From an uncultured Bacillaceae bacterium (GTDB lineage: Bacteria > Bacillota > Bacilli > Bacillales > Alkalibacillaceae): a DNA stretch of 6,091 nt. Positions 1 through 6,055 of this stretch are shown here, piece by piece (positions within the stretch are counted from its first letter, which is position 1; every line of letters starts with the position of its first letter). Position numbers and translations under genes: made by a program. The notes below the pieces were generated by a model. That model made no database searches and was not told the origin of the DNA. It saw only the letters and a list, made by a program, of their open reading frames with translations. Location of the stretch: the NCBI GenBank assembly GCA_937958375.1, contig CALGNY010000175.1, forward strand, positions 1 through 6,091, in the 5' to 3' direction.

Positions 1-615
1 TATCTGCTCGTCAAACTCGGAAACCTTTACTCCATTAAAAATGAAACGTCACATGCGATCGACTATTTTGACCGTGCAATTGACCTGGCAACAAAAGAAA
101 ATGAATTGCAGCTAAAAATTGATAGTTTAATTAGCGTCGGAAAAATTCATAGCAAACGAAAAGAGTACAACCAGGCCGCCAACTACTTAAGACTCGCTAT
201 TTCGTTACTGGAGGATTCCTCAATCGATAACGAATGGATGTACATTGAATCGTACACAGAAATGGCGTATAACCATTTTGACCATGGAGATTTTGATGAT
301 GCGATTCCTTACTATGAAAAAGCGATTCGCCATCTGAAGAAACTCTATCAATATCCGAAGCGCGACTTCGGCATGATTCTCATGCAGTATGCGTTCAGCC
401 TAGAAAATCAGAAAAAACCAAACATCAAAAAAGCCGGGAAAAACTACGAGAGAGCAATCGAGGAACTAGAAGAAGCCGAAGAATTTGAATTACTCGAAAC
501 CGCGCTCGGTGATGTTATTAAATTCTTTGATGAAACGAACCAACAGAAGAAAAAGAAAGCCTACGAAGAAAAATTCGTATTAATCACCAACGAAAAGTCA
601 AATCGTGTCCATTAA
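1..615 (+). CDS. TPR-repeat protein, 3' part (5' end outside window)
   Basis: The frame is open from the first base to a TAA at 613-615, giving 204 visible residues; the start lies upstream of the window. A TTG at position 106 is in frame, but it falls inside a repeat and has no reason to be the start. At least four TPR-like helix pairs are visible, at about residues 2-31 (GNLY, then AIDYFDRAIDLA), 40-70 (YNQAANYLRLAISLL), 83-113 (HGDFDDAIPYYEKAI) and 125-155 (AGKNYERAIEEL). They show the usual small residue and aromatic spacing. The C-terminus is Lys/Glu-rich with no membrane segment, so the protein is probably cytosolic and binds a protein or peptide partner. In Bacillota such C-terminal TPR arrays occur in Rap-type proteins and in HTH-TPR regulators. 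The N-terminal domain that would decide is missing, so no specific function is assigned. The gene converges on gdhA. Confidence 0.85.
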   Translation, partial: YLLVKLGNLYSIKNETSHAIDYFDRAIDLATKENELQLKIDSLISVGKIHSKRKEYNQAANYLRLAISLLEDSSIDNEWMYIESYTEMAYNHFDHGDFDDAIPYYEKAIRHLKKLYQYPKRDFGMILMQYAFSLENQKKPNIKKAGKNYERAIEELEEAEEFELLETALGDVIKFFDETNQQKKKKAYEEKFVLITNEKSNRVH

Positions 616-656
616 AAAATAGTCCTTGGCTCATCGTTGAGCTAAGGACATTTTTT
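616..656 (+). terminator. Rho-independent terminator of the TPR gene
   Basis: The arms are 622-633 (GTCCTTGGCTCA) and 638-649 (TGAGCTAAGGAC). They pair over 12 bp with one G-U pair around a TCGT loop and are followed by ATTTTTT at 650-656. An A-rich stretch at 616-620 precedes the stem, so it may also work weakly on the opposite strand. It begins right after the TPR stop codon. Confidence 0.9.
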
Positions 657-729
657 AGGATGAAATTATTTCCGGGTTTAAAACATTCGTTAAGGAACTT
701 TTCTCAACTGGTTAGACAAAAACACTTGC

Positions 730-1086
730 GTTTACATGCTATAGAATTCCTCTATTAACGGGTACGGAAAAACAAATTTGAGCTATCCTTCAATAGAGCT
801 TCTCTATTAAAGGATGAGAATAAAAATATTGATCTCCCCTGCAATAGAACGCTTCTATCAGAGGGTAGAATAGAAAATTTTGCTTTACCCCACAATAGGA
901 CGCTTCTATTAAAGGATAGAATGAAAAATTCCGAGCTCCCCTGTTATAGAACCCTTCTATCAAAGGGTTGGATGAAAAATATTGCTTTACCCTGCAATAG
1001 AGCGTTTCTATCAACGGGTAGGATGGAAAAATTCATGCTACCCTACGATAGAGCGCCGATATCGACGATAGGACGACAAAGTAACG
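730..1086. repeat. Tandem array of 51-bp palindromic repeats
   Basis: Units start at 730 (less regular), 781, 832, 883, 934, 985 and 1036, each 51 bp with no spacer. A degraded copy is recognisable at about 680-729 and a fragment at 1087-1112. In the clear units, positions 13-27 form an inner hairpin of the type ATAGAA-CGC-TTCTAT. An outer arm of the type TACCCT (positions 4-9) faces AGGGTA (positions 31-36). An A-rich linker such as GATGAAAAAT separates neighbouring hairpins. Units from 832 and 934 share a CTCCCCTG start and units from 883 and 985 a CTTTACCC start, which suggests 102-bp dimers. Because 51 is a multiple of three, repetitive open frames appear on both strands (a 17-residue repeat on the minus strand), but neither has a ribosome binding site. 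The array lies between converging genes. I see nothing else in 657-1117. Confidence 0.85.
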
Positions 1087-1117
1087 CGCTACCCGGCTAT
1101 AAAGCTCACCCTCAACC

Positions 1118-1147
1118 AAAAAACATGCCCCAAACCATAGGGACATG
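1118..1147 (-). terminator. Rho-independent terminator of gdhA
   Basis: Read on the minus strand, CATGTCCC (1147-1140) pairs with GGGGCATG (1131-1124) over 8 bp with one G-U pair around an 8-nt loop. It is followed directly by TTTTTT (1123-1118). It lies 14 bp beyond the gdhA stop codon. Confidence 0.88.
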
Positions 1148-1161
1148 CTCCTCACGAAAAC

Positions 1162-2538
1162 TTATACACCTTGCGCCACCATCGCATCGGCGACTTTGAT
1201 GAAACTTGCGATATTTGCACCAGCCACCAAATTGCCTGAAGCATCAAATTGTGTCGCAGCGGAAATACTTTCTTGATAAATATTTTTCATGATCTCTTGC
1301 AATTGAGCGTCGACATCTTCCTTCGTCCATGATGCGCGCATATTGTTTTGTGCCATTTCAAGTGCTGAAACGGCGACTCCGCCCGCATTGGCAGCTTTCG
1401 CTGGGGCGACGAGCACTTTTTTCTCCAGCAAATAATTCACTGAATCATACGTACATGGCATGTTGGCACCTTCTCCGACAGCCTTGACGCCATTCTCGAC
1501 CAAATTCTTTGCAGCCTTCAAATCGAGTTCATTTTGCGTTGCACACGGTAAAGCAATATCACACGGCAAAGTCCAAATGTTTTCGCTTCCTTCGATATAC
1601 GTCGCATTGGAATAAACCGTCAAATAATGTTTGACGCGCTCTTCTTTTTCTTCCTTGATCTGTTTGATGACATCGATATCCAAGCCATTTTCATCATAAA
1701 TACAGCCATTGGAATCACTACAGGCGACGACAATCGCACCGAGTTCAACCGCCTTCTCCATCGCATAGATCGCAACGTTACCAGAACCGGAAACAATGAC
1801 TTTTTTGCCTTCAAAATCCATGTCATGATCATTCAGCATTTCTTTGACAAAGTAAATTGTTCCATAACCAGTAGCTTCCTTCCGACCGACGCTACCGCCA
1901 AAATTAAGCGGTTTTCCCGTCAACACACCTGGCTCATAGCTGTTGCGCATTTTTCGGTATTGCCCGAACAAATAACCGATTTCACGCGTACCGACACCGA
2001 TATCACCTGCAGGCACATCAACATCCGGACCAATATGTCTGCTCAATTCTGTCATGAAGCTACGGCAAAAGCGCATGATTTCAAGATCGGATTTTCCTTT
2101 CGGGTCAAAATCCGCCCCACCCTTACCTCCGCCGAGGGACAGGCCGGTCAGGGCATTCTTGAAAATTTGTTCGAACCCTAGAAATTTAACGATGCTTGAA
2201 TTGACGGTCGGATGAAAACGCAGCCCGCCTTTATACGGTCCCAACAAATTATTGAACTGTACACGGAAACCACGATTCACCTGTACACGACCATCATCAT
2301 CTACCCAGGGCACCTGGAATGAAATAAAACGATCGGGTTCCACCATTCGTTCGAGCACATTTAATTTAATATATTCCGGATACTGATAGAGTACCGGCTT
2401 AATCGTATCAAAAATTTCTTGGACGGCTTGTAAAAACTCACGCTCGCCTTCATTTCGTTGTTCAACTTTTTTATAAATGTTTTCAATATACCGATTCACT
2501 TGGTCTTTTTTCACTTCTTTTAATTGACTGATTGACAT
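1162..2538 (-). CDS. gdhA: NADP-specific glutamate dehydrogenase
   Basis: Predicted 458-residue hexameric (class I) glutamate dehydrogenase, EC 1.4.1.4. It catalyses reductive amination of 2-oxoglutarate with ammonia and NADPH to glutamate, in the cytosol. The substrate domain carries K103 (PYKGGLRFHP), K127 (IFKNAL), catalytic K139 (GGGKGGADFDP) and D179 (PAGDIGVG). These match the K89, K113, K125 and D165 set of the Clostridium symbiosum enzyme. The Rossmann domain has GSGNVA at 251-256. S274-D275-S276 after the second strand resembles the NADP-dependent E. coli GdhA (ASDSS) rather than the NAD enzymes. PCATQNEL, GANMP and AKAANAGGVAVS are also intact. Length fits the NADP class; the catabolic RocG/GudB type is shorter. 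I chose the ATG at 2538 because GGAGAGGAG ends 7 nt before it. An in-frame ATG at 2559 would add seven residues behind a weaker site. The gene is divergent from a GltC-like regulator. NADP specificity is inferred from motif and length. Confidence 0.95.
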   Translation of the reverse strand: MSISQLKEVKKDQVNRYIENIYKKVEQRNEGEREFLQAVQEIFDTIKPVLYQYPEYIKLNVLERMVEPDRFISFQVPWVDDDGRVQVNRGFRVQFNNLLGPYKGGLRFHPTVNSSIVKFLGFEQIFKNALTGLSLGGGKGGADFDPKGKSDLEIMRFCRSFMTELSRHIGPDVDVPAGDIGVGTREIGYLFGQYRKMRNSYEPGVLTGKPLNFGGSVGRKEATGYGTIYFVKEMLNDHDMDFEGKKVIVSGSGNVAIYAMEKAVELGAIVVACSDSNGCIYDENGLDIDVIKQIKEEKEERVKHYLTVYSNATYIEGSENIWTLPCDIALPCATQNELDLKAAKNLVENGVKAVGEGANMPCTYDSVNYLLEKKVLVAPAKAANAGGVAVSALEMAQNNMRASWTKEDVDAQLQEIMKNIYQESISAATQFDASGNLVAGANIASFIKVADAMVAQGV

Positions 2539-2545
2539 AAAACAA

Positions 2546-2554
2546 CTCCTCTCC
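2546..2554 (-). promoter_or_regulatory. gdhA ribosome binding site deciding the start
   Basis: On the minus strand the sequence is GGAGAGGAG, then TTGTTTT (7 nt), then the ATG at 2538. The alternative ATG at 2559 lies just upstream of this site, so using it would place the strong Shine-Dalgarno inside the coding sequence. The site therefore favours the 458-residue protein. Confidence 0.75.
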
Positions 2555-2558
2555 AACA

Positions 2559-2587
2559 TAGACTTTCCCTTCTATTTATCTTATAAT
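2559..2587 (+). promoter_or_regulatory. Predicted promoter of the gltC-like gene
   Basis: A perfect TATAAT lies at 2582-2587 and a weak -35, TAGACT (4 of 6), at 2559-2564, with a 17-bp spacer. The start would be near 2594, giving a leader of about 68 nt. The -10 overlaps the gdhA -10 by 4 bp, so the two polymerases would compete for the same DNA. A weak -35 suits a poorly expressed, autoregulated LysR gene. Confidence 0.45.
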
Positions 2588-2607
2588 AAAGCAAATAATC
2601 GTTTCAA
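2580..2607 (-). promoter_or_regulatory. Predicted sigma-A promoter of gdhA
   Basis: On the minus strand, TTGAAA (2607-2602, 5 of 6 to TTGACA) is separated by 16 bp from TATAAG (2585-2580, 5 of 6 to TATAAT). Transcription would start near 2573 and give a leader of about 35 nt before the ATG. The -10 hexamer overlaps that predicted for the divergent regulator gene. Confidence 0.6.
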
Positions 2608-2618
2608 TATAACAATTA
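2596..2618. promoter_or_regulatory. Dyad over the gdhA -35, candidate regulator site
   Basis: Arms TAATCGTT (2596-2603) and AACAATTA (2611-2618) are inverted repeats matching at 7 of 8 positions around a 7-bp centre. The dyad covers the predicted gdhA -35 hexamer (centre about -34). It lies at about +3 to +25 of the predicted gltC start, a place where binding would repress gltC. It lacks a strictly symmetric T-N11-A pair. Assignment to the LysR protein is inference from position. Confidence 0.4.
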
Positions 2619-2628
2619 CATCAAACCA

Positions 2629-2643
2629 ATGCGTTTTATGCAT
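2629..2643. promoter_or_regulatory. T-N11-A dyad, candidate LysR recognition site
   Basis: ATGC (2629-2632) and GCAT (2640-2643) form a perfect 4-bp dyad around 7 bp. T2630 and A2642 supply the T-N11-A spacing typical of LysR-family boxes. Its centre, 2636, lies about 63 bp upstream of the predicted gdhA start, where LysR activators usually place their primary recognition site. The arms are short, so chance is possible. It does not copy the B. subtilis GltC box as I recall it. Confidence 0.35.
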
Positions 2644-2661
2644 GAATGGAGTGAAAGCAGC

Positions 2662-3573
2662 ATGGAATTCCGTCAACTGACCTATTTTATGGAGGTTGCC
2701 AAGAGAGAGCACATGACCGACGCAGCGGATGATTTACATGTCTCCCAATCATCCGTCAGCCGTTCGATATACAATTTAGAAGAAGAACTTGGCGTCAAAT
2801 TATTTATCCGGGAAGGCCGTAATGTCCGGCTAACACCGACCGGCCAACTGTTGTATGAACGAGCAAAGCAAATTCACAACTTAATGGAAGATACAAAAAG
2901 AGAAATCAAGGAATCACTGAGTCCCAATACCGGTACCGTCCGGATTGCTTTTCCGATCAGTATGGCTGCACACACCTTGCCATCGATCATCTATGCGTTC
3001 CGAAAAAAATATCCCGAAGCCAAATTCGAAATGAACAATGCCTTATTCAATGACTTGATCGGCGGCGTCAAAAAAGGAGACTACAACATCGCGATAACCG
3101 CACCAATCCCAAATGATAAACAGGATTCACAGATAAAAAGCCGCATCCTATTTCGCGAGGAAATTGTCGCCCTTCTACCACTTCATCACCCCCTGGCAAA
3201 ACGAAAAGAAATTTCATTACTCGAATTGAAGGACGATCCATTTTGTATCCTTCCTGAAAGTTATATGTTTCATCAACTTGTCTTAGACTCTTGCCGAAAT
3301 GCAGGCTTCGAACCCGAAATCGCTTTTGAGGGAACAGATATCGATGCACTGAAAGGATTGGTTTCTGCAGGGCTCGGCGTCGCACTCATGCCAGAAATGA
3401 CGTTGATCGATAACATCCCACGAACCGCTGCTACCGTTCGAATCAATGATCCAGTCATCCACCGTCCGGTTGGTGTGATCATCCCAACACAACGTCAACT
3501 TTTACCCACCGAGCAACTGTTTTATGATTTTTTACATGAATACTTTGAGCGCTTGGATCAATTCAGAGCTTAA
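2662..3573 (+). CDS. gltC: LysR-family regulator, GltC-like
   Basis: Predicted 303-residue LysR-type transcriptional regulator. The N-terminal winged HTH spans about residues 3-61 (MEFRQLTYFMEVA, then AADDLHVSQSSVSRSIYNLEEELGVKLF and LTPTG), followed by a linker helix. The effector domain starts near residue 90 (GTVRIAFP) and contains KGLVSAGLGVALMPE. Start, length and several segments closely follow B. subtilis GltC as I remember it: MELRQLRYFMEVAEREH, NLEEEL, and KGLVSAGMGVTLLPE. GltC activates the glutamate synthase operon gltAB and represses its own gene, responding to 2-oxoglutarate and glutamate. Here no gltAB is in view; the divergent neighbour is gdhA, so control of gdhA is the natural inference. 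I chose the ATG at 2662, behind GGAG (2648-2651, 10-nt spacer), because it restores the family's MEFRQL start. In-frame ATGs at 2629 and 2638 would overlap the putative operator. Orthology to GltC rather than a close paralogue is likely but not proven. Confidence 0.85.
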   Translation: MEFRQLTYFMEVAKREHMTDAADDLHVSQSSVSRSIYNLEEELGVKLFIREGRNVRLTPTGQLLYERAKQIHNLMEDTKREIKESLSPNTGTVRIAFPISMAAHTLPSIIYAFRKKYPEAKFEMNNALFNDLIGGVKKGDYNIAITAPIPNDKQDSQIKSRILFREEIVALLPLHHPLAKRKEISLLELKDDPFCILPESYMFHQLVLDSCRNAGFEPEIAFEGTDIDALKGLVSAGLGVALMPEMTLIDNIPRTAATVRINDPVIHRPVGVIIPTQRQLLPTEQLFYDFLHEYFERLDQFRA

Positions 3574-3609
3574 TCTTTACAATCATTCAACAGAATAATT
3601 AAAGGTAAA

Positions 3610-3632
3610 AAGGGTTCTTAGTCGAACACCTT
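3610..3632 (+). other. Hairpin without U-tract between gltC and the ABC genes
   Basis: AAGGGTTC (3610-3617) can pair with GAAC-A-CCTT (3624-3632) as 8 bp with one bulged A around a 6-nt loop. It is followed by AATAAG rather than a T-run, so it is not a standard intrinsic terminator. It lies in the 97-bp gap before the ABC ATPase gene. I found no convincing sigma-A promoter in this gap, so the source of ABC transcription is unclear. Confidence 0.35.
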
Positions 3633-3670
3633 AATAAGTAGATGAATCTATGACATAAGGGGGATTGTGT

Positions 3671-4576
3671 ATGGAACAAACGATTCAATTGAATGATGTG
3701 ACGAAGACGTTCGGAAAGACAACCGCGGTTAATAACGTTTCTTTTACAATTGAAAAAGGCAAAACCATAGCTATACTGGGCCCGAATGGTGCCGGAAAAT
3801 CAACGACGATCGGGATGATGCTTGGACTTTTGGATCCGACAGAAGGAGAGATTTCTTTATTCGGAAAGAGCCCAAAAGACCTGGCGTTTAAAGATAAGGT
3901 CGGCGCCATGTTGCAGGACGTCCATCTCGTCGATAAGTTGAAGGTCCACGAAATCATTAAACTGTTCAGAAGCTACTACTCTTCTCCGCTCTCGATGGAA
4001 GAGTTGATTGCGGCGACCGGTTTGAAACAAGAAGATCTGAACAAATGGGCCGATAAACTATCAGGTGGCCAAAAACGACGAGTCGGATTTGCGCTTGCCT
4101 TGGCAGGGGATCCTGACATTTTGTTTTTCGATGAACCGACTGTCGGACTAGACATCTCAGCCCGGCAACATTTTTGGGAACGAGTCGAGAACCTTAAAGC
4201 GAAGGGTAAAACAATCATCTTTTCAACGCATTACCTCCAAGAAGCAGACGATTACTCTGACCATATAATTTTATTTAACAAAGGAAACATTATTGCGGAT
4301 GGTAAACCCGATGACATCAAACGACAAATCGCCAATAAAAATGTTTCCTTTGTGTCTGGTGACCCGAATATAATGGCCAAGCTGGAAACCTTGCCGATTG
4401 TGATCAGTTGTTATGAAAAAGAAGGACGGATTTACGCGGTCACGGAGGATACCGATGAATTGCTTTCCTTTATCATCAAAAACAATTTGGACGCCAAGGA
4501 TTTCTTCATTCAACAAATTCGGCTGGAAGAAGTTTTCGAATACTTAACGATGGACCAAAAGGAGAGTGTGTCATGA
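3671..4576 (+). CDS. ABC transporter ATP-binding protein (ABC-2 exporter type)
   Basis: Predicted 301-residue cytosolic ATPase that powers the permease encoded next. All nucleotide-binding motifs are intact: Walker A GPNGAGKST (37-45), Q-loop Q82, signature LSGGQ (130-134), Walker B ILFFDEP (150-156) with E155, D-loop GLD (159-161) and switch H187. The roughly 80-residue C-terminal extension after the core is usual in DrrA/CcmA-like ATPases of ABC-2 exporters. I chose the ATG at 3671, preceded by AAGGGGGA with about 7 nt spacing; a TTG two codons upstream would leave no room for that site. The coding sequence ends in an ATGA overlap with the permease gene, so translation is coupled. Lengths and arrangement resemble B. 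subtilis YvfR/YvfS, whose substrate I do not know to be established. Substrate is not predictable: drugs, lipids or peptides are all possible. Confidence 0.92.
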   Translation: MEQTIQLNDVTKTFGKTTAVNNVSFTIEKGKTIAILGPNGAGKSTTIGMMLGLLDPTEGEISLFGKSPKDLAFKDKVGAMLQDVHLVDKLKVHEIIKLFRSYYSSPLSMEELIAATGLKQEDLNKWADKLSGGQKRRVGFALALAGDPDILFFDEPTVGLDISARQHFWERVENLKAKGKTIIFSTHYLQEADDYSDHIILFNKGNIIADGKPDDIKRQIANKNVSFVSGDPNIMAKLETLPIVISCYEKEGRIYAVTEDTDELLSFIIKNNLDAKDFFIQQIRLEEVFEYLTMDQKESVS

Positions 4577-5310
4577 ACGCATTTCTGATGCAATGCAAAA
4601 TGGAGATCATCCGTGTTTTCAGAAACCCATACTTTATCTTTTGGACATTATTCATGCCGATTCTTTTCTATTTTATTTTTACTCGACTGGTCAGTAGCAG
4701 TTACCCAGATAATGATTTGTGGAATGCACACTACCTGATGTCGATGACGACATTTGCGGTGATGGGGTCGTCGATTATGATATTTGGAATACGTCTGGTC
4801 CAGGAAAAAATTCAAGGCTGGACGACTTTCATGAAAATTACGCCCCTACCTTCGTGGGCTTATTTCACTTCAAAAATGATTGGACAAACGGCCGTACATC
4901 TGTTTATCATCATCGTCATTTTCTTGGCCGGCGTCTTGATTAACGGTGTTTCCTTACCGCTTTCCCAATGGATTTTATCGGGCTTGTGGATTTTATTAGC
5001 TGCCTTGCCATTTCTGGCAATCGGGAATTTGGTCGGTAGCATGAAGCGCGTTGAAACAGCCAGTGGTGTGAGTAACTTCATTTATTTGGGACTCGCCATT
5101 CTCGGCGGTATGTGGTTTCCAATGGATATTTTCCCGACGCTCATGCAACAAATCGCTGAATGGCTCCCTTCCTTTCATTTTGGCAACGGAGCTTGGATGA
5201 TTATCCGAGGCGAATTTCCTGAATGGAATAGTTACGTCGTTTTAATTGCTTATTTAATCCTACTTATGGCACTATCGATTTTAATACGAAGAAAACAACA
5301 AGCCTATTAA
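4573..5310 (+). CDS. ABC-2 type permease
   Basis: Predicted 245-residue integral membrane subunit of the exporter. Six hydrophobic segments are visible at about residues 21-40, 56-74, 103-123, 132-155, 166-182 and 221-238. A short amphipathic N-terminus (EIIRVFRNPYFIFWTLFMP) and a basic C-terminus (RRKQQ) suggest both ends face the cytosol. The pattern RNPxFxFWxxxxP near residues 17-29 and the segment before the last outer loop (GGMWFPMDIFP, 178-188) are typical of ABC-2 permeases. The start at 4573 overlaps the ATPase stop (ATGA) and has GGAG at 4561-4564 with an 8-nt spacer. The complex would need two copies of each subunit. The length matches the YvfS type. No accessory membrane-fusion or lipoprotein gene is present. 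Confidence 0.9.
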   Translation: MNAFLMQCKMEIIRVFRNPYFIFWTLFMPILFYFIFTRLVSSSYPDNDLWNAHYLMSMTTFAVMGSSIMIFGIRLVQEKIQGWTTFMKITPLPSWAYFTSKMIGQTAVHLFIIIVIFLAGVLINGVSLPLSQWILSGLWILLAALPFLAIGNLVGSMKRVETASGVSNFIYLGLAILGGMWFPMDIFPTLMQQIAEWLPSFHFGNGAWMIIRGEFPEWNSYVVLIAYLILLMALSILIRRKQQAY

Positions 5311-5334
5311 TCTAATCTTTAGGGGGTCGTTTTA

Positions 5335-6042
5335 GTGAGTCAACTAACTGGAAAAACAGCCATCGTCACCGGAGCAAGCAGTGGAATCGGGGCTGCGATT
5401 GCGATCGAGTTGGCTAGTGAAGGTGCAAATGTCGTGCTGGCTGCTAGACGTACGGAGAAATTAGCTGAAACCGAACAGCAAATCAAAGATCAAGGCAATG
5501 ACAACGTGCTTTCTGTTCAAACGGATATTTCCAAGCAGGAAGACGTCAATGAACTCATCAAACAAGCCGATGAAAAGTTCAGCCAAGTTGATATTTTAGT
5601 CAACAATGCAGGGCAAGTGCTGACTGGTCCGGTTCGTTCCGGAAAAGTCGATGAATGGGAAAAGATGATCGACACCAACATTAAAGGAACCTTGTATGCG
5701 ATTGATGGCGTATTGCCAAGCATGGTCGAACGCTCAAGTGGGCATATCATCAATATCGCCTCCGTTTCCGGGTTCGAGGTCACGAAAAAAACTACCGTTT
5801 ACAGTGCAACCAAATATGCCGTCCGTGCCATTTCGGCTGGTTTGGAAAAAGAACTTGCCAAAACTGGTGTCCGTGTCACAAATATTTCACCTGGGATGGT
5901 CGGTACCGAGAGAAACGGTAACGCTCCGTGGCCGGGCGAACGGAAAAAATTGGAGACGAAAGATATTGCGCGTGCAGTCGTCTACGCCGTGACCCAACCG
6001 GATTATGTCAATGTGAATGAGATTACGGTAAGGCCTGTTTAA
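5335..6042 (+). CDS. Short-chain dehydrogenase/reductase (classical SDR)
   Basis: Predicted 235-residue cytosolic NAD(P)-dependent oxidoreductase with a complete classical SDR core. It has the cofactor motif TGASSGIG (12-19), NNAG (90-93), the catalytic set N115, S143, Y156 and K160 (YSATK), and PG at 186-187. Basic residues R38-R39 after the second strand suggest NADP(H). The C-terminal VNVNEITVRP resembles YdfG-like SDRs that oxidise serine and 3-hydroxy acids, but substrate range cannot be read from sequence. Translation starts at GTG 5335, with AGGGGG at 5321-5326 and an 8-nt spacer; no nearer ATG fits the family start. It follows the permease gene by 24 bp with no terminator between, so it is probably in the same transcript. 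A functional link to the exporter is not shown; many Bacillota carry several SDRs of this kind. Confidence 0.92.
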   Translation: MSQLTGKTAIVTGASSGIGAAIAIELASEGANVVLAARRTEKLAETEQQIKDQGNDNVLSVQTDISKQEDVNELIKQADEKFSQVDILVNNAGQVLTGPVRSGKVDEWEKMIDTNIKGTLYAIDGVLPSMVERSSGHIINIASVSGFEVTKKTTVYSATKYAVRAISAGLEKELAKTGVRVTNISPGMVGTERNGNAPWPGERKKLETKDIARAVVYAVTQPDYVNVNEITVRPV

Positions 6043-6055
6043 TTGGATGAGAAAA

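Noticed and set aside
790..1014. Minus-strand open frame encoding a 17-residue repeat peptide (PLIEAFY-like)
   Set aside because: It starts at TTG with no Shine-Dalgarno and is fully explained by the 51-bp array, whose length is a multiple of three. Hairpin conservation, not codon pattern, explains the sequence.
680..1112. CRISPR array
   Set aside because: The whole 51-bp unit is conserved at a similar level; there are no constant repeats alternating with unique spacers, and no cas genes.
921..1199. Plus-strand open frame with repeats (LPCNRAFLS-like)
   Set aside because: It reads the same array on the other strand, then runs through the gdhA terminator into the gdhA 3' end. It has no ribosome binding site.
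1627..2181. Long plus-strand frame inside gdhA
   Set aside because: It is antisense to conserved GDH domains and resembles no family I know. It is a shadow of the gdhA codon pattern.
2539..2559. Seven-residue N-terminal extension of GdhA (start at 2559)
   Set aside because: The strong GGAGAGGAG sits between the two ATGs with ideal spacing to the downstream one.
2629..2661. Upstream starts of the LysR gene (2629, 2638)
   Set aside because: They lack a Shine-Dalgarno, would add residues before the family's MEFRQL start, and overlap a likely operator.
3610..3632. Intrinsic terminator of gltC
   Set aside because: The stem has a bulge and no T-run follows, so it is recorded only as a hairpin.
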